Below are positions 1 through 8,687 of a stretch of 64,000 bases of DNA, piece by piece. Origin of the DNA: Rhodococcus koreensis (GTDB taxonomy: Bacteria; Actinomycetota; Actinomycetes; Mycobacteriales; Mycobacteriaceae); the NCBI RefSeq assembly GCF_900105905.1, contig NZ_FNSV01000005.1, forward strand, positions 558,001 to 622,000, given 5' to 3'. The notes under the pieces are model-generated. The model ran no database searches, had not been told where the DNA came from, and saw only the letters and a program-made list of their open reading frames with translations. The position numbers and the translations under genes were made by a program. Numbering within the stretch: position 1 is the stretch's first letter; every line of letters begins with the position of its first letter.

Positions 1-2
1 AG

Positions 3-791
3 CAATGGAAGATCCGGAACGTCTCCGCCGGCTGGGATACCGGCCTCAAGGCCCTCGTCACCGAACACGGTGTCGTCGTCGACGACGCCCCCAGCCACCC
101 GCCGGCCCCCACATACCCGTCCACTCCCCCAGCCCAGCCGCCCGCGCCCGTCATTGCGCCCCCGGCGCCCACCCCCACGCCGGCGCCGCAGCCGCGGGTC
201 CAGCTCAGCAAGATCACCCTCACCAGGGCAGCCCCCACCGTGTCCCTGGCCAAGGGCGGCGACACCGGCACGATGCGGGTCAACCTCAACTGGACCCGCG
301 GCCGGCGGGGCCTCTTCGGCGGCAATGGCGCGATCGACCTCGACCTCGCATGCCTGTACCAACTCAACGACGGATCCAAGGGTGTCGTGCAAGCACTCGG
401 CAACGCGTTCGGTGACCTGCACTACCCGCCCTACATCTCCCTCGACGGCGACGACCGCTCCGGCCTCAACGCGGGCGGCGAGAACCTCCACATCAACCTC
501 GCCCATCTCGCCGACTTCAAACGCATCCTCATCTTCGCCTACATCTACGACGGCACCCCGAACTGGTCCGCCGCCGACGGCGTGGTCACCCTGTACCCAC
601 CCCACGGCCCCGAAGTGGAAGTACGCCTCGACTCCCCCGACAACCGCGCCCGATCCTGCGCCATCGCCCTCCTGAAAAACGAACGCAACGAACTGACCGT
701 CACCCGAGAAGTCCGGTACATCAACGGAACCCAATCCGACATCTCCAAGGCCTACCGCTGGGGCCTGAAATGGACCGCCGGGCGGAAATGA
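3..791 (+). CDS. TerD-family (tellurium/stress resistance) protein, 5' end outside window
   Basis: The frame is open from the window edge, so the gene starts upstream. The visible part first shows the end of one TerD-like domain (motif GWDTGLKAL near residue 11), then a Pro/Ala linker (about residues 31-63), then a complete C-terminal TerD-like domain with the calcium-site type segments NGAIDLDLACLY and DGDDRSGLNAGGENLHINL. A GTG at 240 is only an internal codon of this frame. TerD-family proteins bind calcium and act in tellurite, phage or envelope stress responses. The two-domain layout resembles TerA/TerD fusions. The stop is followed after 82 bp by the IS256 element. Family assignment is solid; the exact role is not visible. 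Confidence 0.8.
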   Translation, partial: QWKIRNVSAGWDTGLKALVTEHGVVVDDAPSHPPAPTYPSTPPAQPPAPVIAPPAPTPTPAPQPRVQLSKITLTRAAPTVSLAKGGDTGTMRVNLNWTRGRRGLFGGNGAIDLDLACLYQLNDGSKGVVQALGNAFGDLHYPPYISLDGDDRSGLNAGGENLHINLAHLADFKRILIFAYIYDGTPNWSAADGVVTLYPPHGPEVEVRLDSPDNRARSCAIALLKNERNELTVTREVRYINGTQSDISKAYRWGLKWTAGRK

Positions 792-873
792 CCGCACCCG
801 TGGGGACCGATCGAGAGGTGATCGCCGCCGGACGGATACCCACACCACGGAAACCGCACCGCGCTGTCAGCAC

Positions 874-2253
874 GGGACTGTCAGAACATCGGTGGATCCA
901 GTTCTGGCGCATGAATCTAGATCACGGTTGGGGTGATTCGGCCTTCGAATGTGATAGCAAACGCATTGAGGGCCGGCTTCCACCTCGTCACCCATCGTGC
1001 TCTTCCCTTACCCGTCGGGTCCAGCGACCGGGTGGCGAGGTAGAGGCACTTGAGCGCGGCCTGCTCGCTGGGGAAGTGGCCCCTCGCCCGCACCGCCCGC
1101 CGGTAGCGCGCGTTGAGGGACTCGATCGCGTTCGTCGAGCAAATGACCCGGCGGATCTCGGGGTCGTAGTCGAGGAAGGGCACGAACTCGCTCCAGGCGC
1201 TTTCCCACAGCCGGACAATCGCCGGATACCTCGGCCCCCATTTGTCGGCGAACTCGGTGAACTGCTCCTTGGCTGCGGCCTCGTTGACAGCGGTGTATAT
1301 CGGCCGCAGGTCCCGTGACATTTCGTCCCAGTACTGACGCGATGCGTAACGAAAGGTGTTACGCAAGAGGTGAATCAGGCAGGTCTGCACCACCGTGAGT
1401 GGCCACACGGTAGTGATCGCGTCGGGCAGTCCCTTGAGTCCGTCGCAGACGGCGATGCACACGTCTGCGACCCCGCGGTTGCGGATTTCCGTCAGGACGG
1501 CGAGCCAGAACTTGGCCCCCTCCCCGCCGTCACCTGCCCACAGCCCGAGGATCTCGCGTTCCCCGGCGGTGGTGACGCCGATGGCGACATAGACGGGCCG
1601 GTTGGCGACCTGACCGTCGCGGATCTTGACGTGGATGGCATCGATGAACAGCACCGGATACACCGGGTCGAGGGGACGGACGGACCATTCGGCCATCTCC
1701 GTGAGGACCTTGTCGGTGATCTTGCTGATGGTCTCCTTCGAGACCGATGCGCCGTAGACGTCGTCGAAGTGTGCTGCGATTTCGCCTGTGGTCAGGCCTT
1801 TCGCCGAGAGGGACAAAATGATTTCGTCGACCCCGGTCAGGCGTCGCTGCCGTTTCTTGACGATCTGCGGATCGAACGAGGCATCGGTGTCTCGTGGCAC
1901 CTGGATCTGTACCGGTCCGATTTCGGTGAGCACGGTCTTCGTCCGCCTCCCGTTCCGGGAGTTTTCTCTGTTTCGTCCCGTGACGTGGTGTTTCTCGTAG
2001 CCGAGGTGCTCGTCCATTTCGGCTTCGAGTGCGGTTTCGAGGACGTTCGCGGTGAGCTGGTTGAGTAGTCCGTTCGGTCCGACCAGCTCGACGCCCTCGG
2101 CTTTGGCCTGGGCCAACAGTTGTTGGGCCAGCTTCTGGTGGTCAATCTTCGACTGATCCATGTGATCAAGTGTTTCGGTCATCGTCTTGCCTTCTCGCCA
2201 AGAGAACTCGGCGTGTCGGCCAGATCCAGTTCAACCGTTATCCCGACAGTCCC
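874..2253. mobile_element. IS256-family insertion sequence, apparently complete
   Basis: The element is about 1.38 kb. Its ends are related inverted repeats: both start GGGACTGTC, and further in the left arm has a CCAGTTCTGGC segment where the right arm (reverse strand) has CTGGATCTGGC. It is bounded by near-identical 8-bp direct repeats, GTCAGCAC at 866-873 and GCCAGCAC at 2254-2261 (7 of 8 match), as expected for IS256-family target duplication. It carries one transposase gene on the minus strand. The exact ends are read by eye and could shift by one or two bases. Confidence 0.75.
917..2182 (-). CDS. IS256-family (mutator-type) transposase
   Basis: This is a 421-aa protein of normal length for the family. 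The DDE residues can be placed in VLFIDAIHVKIRDG (first Asp), CIAVCDGLKGLPDAI (second Asp) and STNAIESLNARYR (Glu). The N-terminal helical region (residues about 10-60) contains the typical AQAKAEGVELVGPNGLL and LGYEKH segments. No stop or frameshift is seen, so the element may be active. It cuts and inserts the surrounding element; nothing links it to its neighbours beyond insertion next to the TerD gene. Confidence 0.93.
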   Translation of the reverse strand: MTETLDHMDQSKIDHQKLAQQLLAQAKAEGVELVGPNGLLNQLTANVLETALEAEMDEHLGYEKHHVTGRNRENSRNGRRTKTVLTEIGPVQIQVPRDTDASFDPQIVKKRQRRLTGVDEIILSLSAKGLTTGEIAAHFDDVYGASVSKETISKITDKVLTEMAEWSVRPLDPVYPVLFIDAIHVKIRDGQVANRPVYVAIGVTTAGEREILGLWAGDGGEGAKFWLAVLTEIRNRGVADVCIAVCDGLKGLPDAITTVWPLTVVQTCLIHLLRNTFRYASRQYWDEMSRDLRPIYTAVNEAAAKEQFTEFADKWGPRYPAIVRLWESAWSEFVPFLDYDPEIRRVICSTNAIESLNARYRRAVRARGHFPSEQAALKCLYLATRSLDPTGKGRARWVTRWKPALNAFAITFEGRITPTVI

Positions 2254-2990
2254 GCCAGCACGAGTGACGGGCAGGATGGCCGACTTGGCGAAGCTGGTCG
2301 ACGTCGCCTGACCGAGAGAAGGACCCATCGCACAGCGACATACCATTCGGCAGATGCTGCCCGAGTGCTGGATCCGCCCGTTGGAATGGTGGGGGCGTTG
2401 GATTGGCGGAGACCCACAGATGCGGCAGGCTGCGGGTCCCCGCCCGCGCCGGACGTCTCGGGGAGGACACCCGAGTGAGACGTCCAGCGAGTCTGGGGCA
2501 GGATCAATCGGTCTTTCAGGTCGTCGCTCTCGGAATGTCAGAGTTCCACCGGCGAGCAGCCACACAATGGTGTCGAGATCGAGCAGTTGCGACGTCACGG
2601 CGCTTGTGACGGCGACTCCTCGCTGGGGTTCGCGCGAACCGAGTCTCGGAGCAACTGCAGTGACCGCTGGTGTGCTCGTGCGGCTTGGGCGCTGTCTCGG
2701 GCTCCGTCTGGTCCTGCTCGCAACGAGTCGTGTTCGTATTGGCGTGATTGCGCTTCGTACCATGCGGCCCATAGTCTCGGCGCTCGCGCCCGGAGCGGGT
2801 CGGGTTATGGACAGTGCAGTCAACTCGATCAGGGTATTCGAGTCCATTGACAATCACCTTGTCATGAAATGTTCGCTAATGATGCCAGGTAGTACTCACG
2901 CCTGTCGGTGAGCGGGACCGGCGATGTCAGTTGGTCTTTTTCAGACGAAAGCCTGCGGATCGCGGCCTTCAGGAGTACTGAGGATGTGGT
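2254..2990. other. No confident gene (737 bp)
   Basis: This stretch lies between the IS256 element and the 3' end of the ABC-transporter operon. Open frames exist on both strands, but they are Arg/Ser-rich, overlap each other, and show no recognisable domain. It may hold remnants of a gene interrupted by the IS. No clear terminator with a T-run was seen after the permease gene. Confidence 0.5.
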
Positions 2991-4028
2991 TCACTTCTTC
3001 TTCGCGAGGGCGACCGCAATGATAATGATGATGCCTTGGATGATGATCTGCTGGCTCACGTCCAGCCCGGCGAGGATCAGCCCATTGTTGATGAGGCCGA
3101 TGAAGACTGCTCCGATCGCCGATCCGATGACTCTGCCGTAGCCGCCGAAGAGGCTGGTCCCGCCCAGAACAACGGCGGCGATAACGGAGAGCTCGTCCCC
3201 GGTGCCCCATTGATACCGGCCCGACTGAAGGCGGCCCGCGTAGAGCATTCCGGCGATGCTGGCGACGATGGCGGAGATCAACAGCACGTAGAAGGTGATC
3301 CTTTTGGTGCGGACGCCGGTGAAGCGTGCTGCGGTCTCGTTTCCTCCGGCGGCCAGTACCTGCCGTCCGAATGCTGTCTTGTTCATCACCACGACACCGA
3401 TGAGGACGAAGAGTCCTGCCCAGAGCAGGAGGGAGGGAACGGGTCCGAAGTCTCCGGACCCGAACAGATTGGTGAAGGCCTTGTTCAGGATGGGCACCGG
3501 CTGGAAGTTGGAGATCCATTGCGCAACTCCGGCTGCGATGCCCAGCATTGCGAGGGTCACCAGGAAGGACGGCAAGCCCAGGATTGCGACGAGGCCCCCG
3601 TTGATGGTGCCGACCACTACGCCGGTGCCGAGTCCTGCCAGCACTCCGACCAGGACGCTGCCGGTCGACGAGATGGTCATGGCAGTGACGACACTGGACA
3701 GTCCGGCAACGGATCCGATCGAGAGATCGATCTGGGCGGCGGCGATCACGAAGGTTCCGGCTACCGCCATGACGGCGATGATGGCGGTTTGTCTGACGAT
3801 GTTGAGCAAGTTGCTGGTCAGCAGAAAGCCGTCATCGCGTAGGAAGACTGTGAACAGTAGGAAGATGACGACGAAGCCGATGTAGATTGCGAAGTCGCGC
3901 CACTCGAGTTTGCCGAATCGTGCTGCGATGCTCGGTCGGCCGGGGTCAGGAAGCGCTGCGATGCCTGAGGTGGAGGTCGGCTCCTCCGCCCCGGCCGTGG
4001 CGTTCGAGGTGGTGGCTTTGGTGGGCAT
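2991..4028 (-). CDS. Sugar-type ABC transporter permease (RbsC/BPD_transp_2 family)
   Basis: This 345-aa polytopic membrane protein has about nine to ten hydrophobic segments after a 45-residue polar N-terminus. Family-typical stretches include VVTAMTISSTGSVLVGVLAG, GLPSFLVTLAMLGIAAG and GGTSLFGGYGRVIGSAIGA. It should form the membrane channel of an importer with the ATPase encoded just upstream (start-to-stop gap 6 bp) and the binding protein before it. The gene is last in a three-gene minus-strand operon. The substrate cannot be told from the permease; members of this family mostly carry pentoses, hexoses or polyols. Confidence 0.92.
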   Translation of the reverse strand: MPTKATTSNATAGAEEPTSTSGIAALPDPGRPSIAARFGKLEWRDFAIYIGFVVIFLLFTVFLRDDGFLLTSNLLNIVRQTAIIAVMAVAGTFVIAAAQIDLSIGSVAGLSSVVTAMTISSTGSVLVGVLAGLGTGVVVGTINGGLVAILGLPSFLVTLAMLGIAAGVAQWISNFQPVPILNKAFTNLFGSGDFGPVPSLLLWAGLFVLIGVVVMNKTAFGRQVLAAGGNETAARFTGVRTKRITFYVLLISAIVASIAGMLYAGRLQSGRYQWGTGDELSVIAAVVLGGTSLFGGYGRVIGSAIGAVFIGLINNGLILAGLDVSQQIIIQGIIIIIAVALAKKK

Positions 4029-4034
4029 GGGTGT

Positions 4035-5561
4035 TCACACTCCTTGGATGGCAAGCTGGAGCGACTCTTCGTCGGGGATGGTGTCGCGGGCGAAGTCGGC
4101 GTCGATTCGCCCTTGTCGCATGACAAGGACACGATCGACGACGGCGAGGAGTTCCTCGAGTTCGGACGAGATGAGGATGATCGCGGTACCCGCGTCGGCG
4201 AGGTCGAGTACGAGTTGCATGATGTCGGTTTTGGAGGCGATGTCGACGCCTGTGGTGGGTTCGTCGAGAATCAGCACTCGCGGTGGTACTCCCACCTCGC
4301 CGAGGCCGAGCCACTTGGAGATGACGACCTTCTGTTGGTTTCCGCCGGACAGTCGGCCGACTGGTTGATCGATTGCGGTGGTGCGAATTCCGAGTCTGCG
4401 CGTGAGGTCTACGCAGAGGTCACGGCCTCTGTTGTCGTCGATGAACGGCCCTCGGGTCAAGCGGGTGAGGCTGGGTAGCAGCAGGTTGGTCCGGACCGAA
4501 TGCTCGCGTACGAGGCCTTGCGATTGACGGTCCTCGGGTACGAGCATGACACCCGACTTGATGGCGTCGAGTGGCCGACGTGGGTTGATGGTTGTGCCGT
4601 CGACCACTATCCGACCCGAGTCGGCGCGGTCGATGCCGAACAGGCATCGTGCCAATTCCGTTCGGCCGCTCCCGATCAGCCCGGCCAGGCCGACGACCTC
4701 ACCGGCTGCCACCTTGAATGAGACGTTGTCGAGACGGTTTCCCGCAGTCAGGTTCTCCACGGACAGGGTGATCTCACGCGGAGTGTCGGTATCACGCGTG
4801 GTTCTGGTGAAACCGTGCAAGATCTCTCGCCCGACAATGGATTCGGCGACTTGTTCCGGTGGGACTGCGGACACGGTGTCGGTGAGGACCCGGCGGCCGT
4901 CGCGGATGATGCTCAGGCGATCGGCGACACGCGCAATCTCGGCCATTCGATGGCTGATGTAGACGATCGAGATGCCTTGTGTCTTGAGCCTGGCGATGAG
5001 GGCGAACAGCGCTTCGACCTCGGAATACGGGAGGCTGGCGGTCGGCTCGTCCATCACCAGGATCCGTGCTTGCATGCTCAGTGCCTTGGCGATCTCGGTG
5101 AGTTGCCAGTACCCGACGGGGAGATCTCCGATCAGGCTGCGTGGATCGATGTCGGCGCCCATGCGGTCGAGGAGCGTCCTCGCCTGTCGGTTCAGACCTC
5201 GATCGTCGATGAGTCCGAAGTGGTGGGGTTCGCGACCGAGGAAAATGTTCTGTGCCACCGAGAGGCTCGGGATGAGGCTGAACTCTTGGAAGACCATGCC
5301 TATGCCCGCCGCCGTCGCATCGGACGGTGAATGGAAATTTGCCGGTTCCCCGTTGATTGTGATCTCGCCCGCGTCGGCGCGGTGAACCCCTTGCAGGATC
5401 TTCATCAGCGTCGACTTTCCCGCGCCGTTGCCGCCGAGCAAGGCATGAACCTCGCCTTCACGTAGCTCGAAATCAACCCCGCGCAGGATGTCCACCTTGC
5501 CGAAGGATTTGTGGATGCCCCGCATGGAGACCGCGATCGAGGCATCGTTCGCGGCTTTCAT
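4035..5561 (-). CDS. Sugar-type ABC transporter ATP-binding protein (RbsA/MglA family, double ATPase)
   Basis: This is a 508-aa tandem ATPase. The first half has Walker A GGNGAGKST (residues 43-51) and the ABC/Walker B region ILVMDEPTASLP. The second half has a degenerate P-loop (GLAGLIGSGRTEL), the signature LSGGNQQKV and Walker B VLILDEPTTGVD, exactly the RbsA pattern. I chose the ATG at 5561 because it overlaps the stop of the binding-protein gene as ATGA, a sign of translational coupling; the upstream in-frame ATG at 5624 would lie inside that gene. It powers import through the permease encoded 6 bp downstream. Confidence 0.93.
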   Translation of the reverse strand: MKAANDASIAVSMRGIHKSFGKVDILRGVDFELREGEVHALLGGNGAGKSTLMKILQGVHRADAGEITINGEPANFHSPSDATAAGIGMVFQEFSLIPSLSVAQNIFLGREPHHFGLIDDRGLNRQARTLLDRMGADIDPRSLIGDLPVGYWQLTEIAKALSMQARILVMDEPTASLPYSEVEALFALIARLKTQGISIVYISHRMAEIARVADRLSIIRDGRRVLTDTVSAVPPEQVAESIVGREILHGFTRTTRDTDTPREITLSVENLTAGNRLDNVSFKVAAGEVVGLAGLIGSGRTELARCLFGIDRADSGRIVVDGTTINPRRPLDAIKSGVMLVPEDRQSQGLVREHSVRTNLLLPSLTRLTRGPFIDDNRGRDLCVDLTRRLGIRTTAIDQPVGRLSGGNQQKVVISKWLGLGEVGVPPRVLILDEPTTGVDIASKTDIMQLVLDLADAGTAIILISSELEELLAVVDRVLVMRQGRIDADFARDTIPDEESLQLAIQGV

Positions 5562-6778
5562 CGTCCGCTGTCCAATGCCTGCTGGAGGTCGCTGGGGGCA
5601 TCGGAGTGATACAGCGACTTCCATGAGTCGACAAGGTTGTCGCGAGTGACGGGGAGAGAGGGAAGTTCGACGAAGGCCGGAGCTGGTTTGCCCAGGAGCG
5701 CGTAGGCTGCGAGCTTCGCTTCGACGGTTCCCTGGTCGTATGGTTGCGCGGCGGCAATCCCGGCGACGAATCCGTTCTGGGCCATGTCGATGGCGACGTT
5801 GTTTCCCAGGTCCACCGTCGTGACGGCAAGGGAGTCGCGTCCCGAGGCGCGTGCGGCATCGATGGCTCCCTCACACGGCGCGTCGAAGAAGCACCACACT
5901 CCGCCGAGTTGGGGGTGTTTGGTGAGCCACGCGTTGACGTTCGAGTTTCCCTCGCCCTTCCAGTCCGGACCCAGTAGTCCCTTGTTCTCGACGATGTCGA
6001 TGTCGGGGTAGTCTTTCGCGATCGTCTCGGTGAAACCCTGTTCCCGCAGAACATTCGTCGGTGCCTGTGCGCCGTGGTGGATCACACCCACTTCGCCTCT
6101 GCCGCAGAGGGCTTTCGCCAACTGGTGTGCGCCGAGAACACCGGCTCCGTAGTTGTCGGTCGCGACGACGGAGACATAGTCCTGTCCCGGTTGGAAGTTC
6201 TCGGCCGGGTTCTCCATGAAGACGATCTTGACGCCGGCGTCGGCGGCCTTCCGGTAGGCGGGCGCAAGCGCGACGGGGTCGAGGGAAGGGATCGACACGA
6301 TGATGTTCGGTCTGGCCGAGAGTGCAGTTTCGATATCGGAAAACTGTTTGGCGGGATCGGCCTGGGCGTCGGTCTGGGCGACGATTCTGATGCCGAGCCT
6401 GTCGAACTCCGCCTTGAGCGCCTCGACCTGGGCGTTGCTCCAGCTGTCCCCGGAGAAGTGCATCACGACCGCTGCTGTGGAGTTCATGGCGCGGATTTGG
6501 GTCACCTCGGCGTCGGTGAGCTCGATCGATGTTGCCGGTACGGAGGTTTCACCGTAGGGGCCTTTGCCGATGACGTCACCGCTGGTGTATGCGGTGATCG
6601 CGGCGTCGTACGGGGTTGTGTCGCAGTTCGCGTTCGCAGTGCCGGTCGAGTTCGAGGCGCAGGCGGTGGCAGCGCCGGTGACGAGGAGTGCGGCGGCCAC
6701 CAGGGCGTATCGGCGGCGGCCTGTCTGACGGTGATGTGCCGGTTTGGGGTTTCGGCTGTGTGCGGACGCGCGGGTCAT
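5558..6778 (-). CDS. Sugar-type ABC transporter substrate-binding lipoprotein
   Basis: This is a 406-aa exported protein. The N-terminus is Arg-rich, then a hydrophobic segment (ALVAAALLVTGAATA) ends at Cys in GAATAC, a plausible lipobox, so the mature protein should be membrane-anchored. The rest is a periplasmic-binding-protein type I fold (VVMHFSGDSWSNAQVEALKAEF, IIVSIPSLDPVALAPAYRKAADAGVKIVFMENP). I chose ATG 6778 for its AGAGGTG ribosome site; the longer frame from 6934 would run through the operator region. It is first in the importer operon, with tandem TGTCGA boxes about 90-125 bp upstream. The ligand is unknown. Confidence 0.9.
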   Translation of the reverse strand: MTRASAHSRNPKPAHHRQTGRRRYALVAAALLVTGAATACASNSTGTANANCDTTPYDAAITAYTSGDVIGKGPYGETSVPATSIELTDAEVTQIRAMNSTAAVVMHFSGDSWSNAQVEALKAEFDRLGIRIVAQTDAQADPAKQFSDIETALSARPNIIVSIPSLDPVALAPAYRKAADAGVKIVFMENPAENFQPGQDYVSVVATDNYGAGVLGAHQLAKALCGRGEVGVIHHGAQAPTNVLREQGFTETIAKDYPDIDIVENKGLLGPDWKGEGNSNVNAWLTKHPQLGGVWCFFDAPCEGAIDAARASGRDSLAVTTVDLGNNVAIDMAQNGFVAGIAAAQPYDQGTVEAKLAAYALLGKPAPAFVELPSLPVTRDNLVDSWKSLYHSDAPSDLQQALDSGR

Positions 6779-6867
6779 GCTGCACCTCTGTGATGTGTGA
6801 TGGGAAGACTGTGGGTCGGTCAGCAAGCGTGGGTTTTCGAGGGCTCCGACAGCGGCTGACTCATTAA

Positions 6868-6903
6868 CGTCGATTTTCACTTTAATGTTGTCGATTCTCG
6901 ACG
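6868..6903. promoter_or_regulatory. Tandem operator boxes upstream of the ABC importer operon
   Basis: Two 15-bp boxes start at 6868 (CGTCGATTTTCACTT) and 6889 (TGTCGATTCTCGACG), exactly 21 bp apart. The second is a near-perfect palindrome (GTCGA-TTC-TCGAC). Boxes of the same type and spacing precede the aldehyde dehydrogenase gene and the six-gene operon. They are inferred to bind the ROK-family regulator encoded at 8688. Confidence 0.65.
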
Positions 6904-7052
6904 TCAATGGTTTCGCGAGATCTCGGTCACACATATCCCGGTCTCGGATGACCGCGAAGGCCGTTGCAGGCGGAAATTGCCGGGCTACCTGATACAGCCT
7001 GGGCCGCCGAGCTTTTCGCTCGACGGCCCATGGGAAGTGCAGCGCCGGCCCG

Positions 7053-8501
7053 CTAGGCAGTCGCGCCAGCAGCGACGGAGAGGGTGATGCTCTTGGTCTG
7101 GGTCAGCGCGAACAGCCCCTCAGGGCCGCCTTCGCGACCGAATCCGGACTGCTTCACTCCCCCGAAGGGCGCTGCGAGGCACGGGAATGTGCCGTTGATG
7201 ATAAAGACACCGGAGCGCACGCGACGTGCGACGTCGAGGCCGGCCTGCTCGTCGGTGGTGAACACCGACCCGGAAAGCCCGTACCGCGAGTCGTTCGCGA
7301 TGGCGACGGCTTCGTCGAGGTTATCGAACGGAATGACGCAGAAGACCGGACCGAAGATCTCGTTCTGGGCGGCCTCCATGTCGTTGTTGACGTTGGTCAG
7401 CAGGGTGGGTTCGAGAAAGTACCCTTCCAAGCCGCTGGGCCTGGCGCCTCCGGTGGCGATGGTCGCACCGCCGGCGACGGCCCGTTCGATGTAGTTTTCG
7501 GCGCGGTCCAGGAAACGTGGTGCCGCGAGCGGGCCCCAGGTGGTGTCGAGGTTTGCGGGATCGCCCATCGTCAGCGCCTCGAGGCCGGCGACGAGTCGAT
7601 CGACGACCTCGTCGTGGATTTCCCGGGCGACGAGGAGTCGCGTCATAGCCACACAGATCTGACCGCTGTAGAGGGCCATCGCGTCGACCAGGGCGGGAAC
7701 CGCAAGATCGAGGTCGGCGTCGGCGGCGACGATCGCGGCAGACTTTCCACCCAACTCCAGCACGAGGTTGGCTACGCGGTCGGCACACGCGTGCATGACG
7801 GACATCCCGACCTCGGTGCCGCCGGTGAAGTGGACGGCCGCGATCCCCGGATGCTCGACGAGGTACTGGCTGACGTCAGCGTCGCCGGCGAGGATGCTCA
7901 AGACCCCGGGCGGGAAATCGGCCTCGGCGGCCGCATCGGCAAAAAGATATCCGAGCATCCGGCATTCGGGCGGAAGCTTGATGATCATCGTGTTCCCGGC
8001 CAGCAGGCCGGGGATGATTGCGAGTGCGAATTGCATGTGCGGGCCGTTGAACGCCACGATCCCCACGGTGGGCCCGATCGGTTCCTGGCGAACCTCGATA
8101 CGTCCCATCGAGGTCTCTCGTGTCTCGATCCACGGAGCGGTCCGGGACTCGTCGAGCGCCCGATTCCACAGATCCGAGGCGGCTTTGGTGAGTTCATCGC
8201 CGTTGCGGAACGGCATTCCGGCCTCGAGTGCCCAGACTCGGACGATCTCATCAAGGCGCTTGTCCAGCGCGCCACAGAATCTCGTGACGATCTCACCTCT
8301 CGCGTCGTGAGTCAGGTCGGCCCAGGCGCCGAAGGCCTCCTGGGCCTGCGCGACGGCGAGTTTCGCGTCGTCAACGGTGGGTCGAGGCAGTTGGCGAATC
8401 ACCCGACCGCCGAAGGGCGCGACGACATCGGCGAGTTCACTGCCCTGCGGAGCCACCCAACGGCTACCGATAAAGAGTTCGTTCGCGTGTGGGACGTTCA
8501 T
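7053..8501 (-). CDS. NAD(P)-dependent aldehyde dehydrogenase
   Basis: This is a 482-aa protein of full family length. The catalytic Glu lies in LVLELGGKSA (Glu249) and the catalytic Cys in YSGQICVAMTR (Cys283). Cofactor-site segments VGIVAFNGPHMQFAL and VHFTGGTEVG are present, as is the C-terminal PFGGVKQSGFGREGG motif. It oxidises an aldehyde to an acid in the cytoplasm. It stands alone on the minus strand, 274 bp upstream of the importer binding-protein gene, and has its own tandem operator boxes. It is probably a step of the same catabolic pathway, but the substrate is not visible. Confidence 0.93.
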   Translation of the reverse strand: MNVPHANELFIGSRWVAPQGSELADVVAPFGGRVIRQLPRPTVDDAKLAVAQAQEAFGAWADLTHDARGEIVTRFCGALDKRLDEIVRVWALEAGMPFRNGDELTKAASDLWNRALDESRTAPWIETRETSMGRIEVRQEPIGPTVGIVAFNGPHMQFALAIIPGLLAGNTMIIKLPPECRMLGYLFADAAAEADFPPGVLSILAGDADVSQYLVEHPGIAAVHFTGGTEVGMSVMHACADRVANLVLELGGKSAAIVAADADLDLAVPALVDAMALYSGQICVAMTRLLVAREIHDEVVDRLVAGLEALTMGDPANLDTTWGPLAAPRFLDRAENYIERAVAGGATIATGGARPSGLEGYFLEPTLLTNVNNDMEAAQNEIFGPVFCVIPFDNLDEAVAIANDSRYGLSGSVFTTDEQAGLDVARRVRSGVFIINGTFPCLAAPFGGVKQSGFGREGGPEGLFALTQTKSITLSVAAGATA

Positions 8502-8606
8502 CTGGAGATCTCCTCTGAGTGGTCATTGTTCGCACCGCTGTTTCGAAGGCGGTCAGCGGAGCGGGCAGACGGAACGGGCGCACCGAGAACCCACCCGCCA
8601 CGTATA

Positions 8607-8642
8607 TGTCGGAAATCACCATAATGATGTCGAAATGTTTCG
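8607..8642. promoter_or_regulatory. Tandem operator boxes between aldehyde dehydrogenase and ROK regulator genes
   Basis: Boxes start at 8607 (TGTCGGAAATCACCA) and 8628 (TGTCGAAATGTTTCG), again 21 bp apart. They lie about 105-140 bp upstream of the aldehyde dehydrogenase start and 46-81 bp upstream of the divergent ROK regulator start, so they could serve both genes, including autoregulation. Confidence 0.6.
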
Positions 8643-8687
8643 TCAATAGGATGGATACCCACTCACGTCGGCGTATATGCTGATTTC

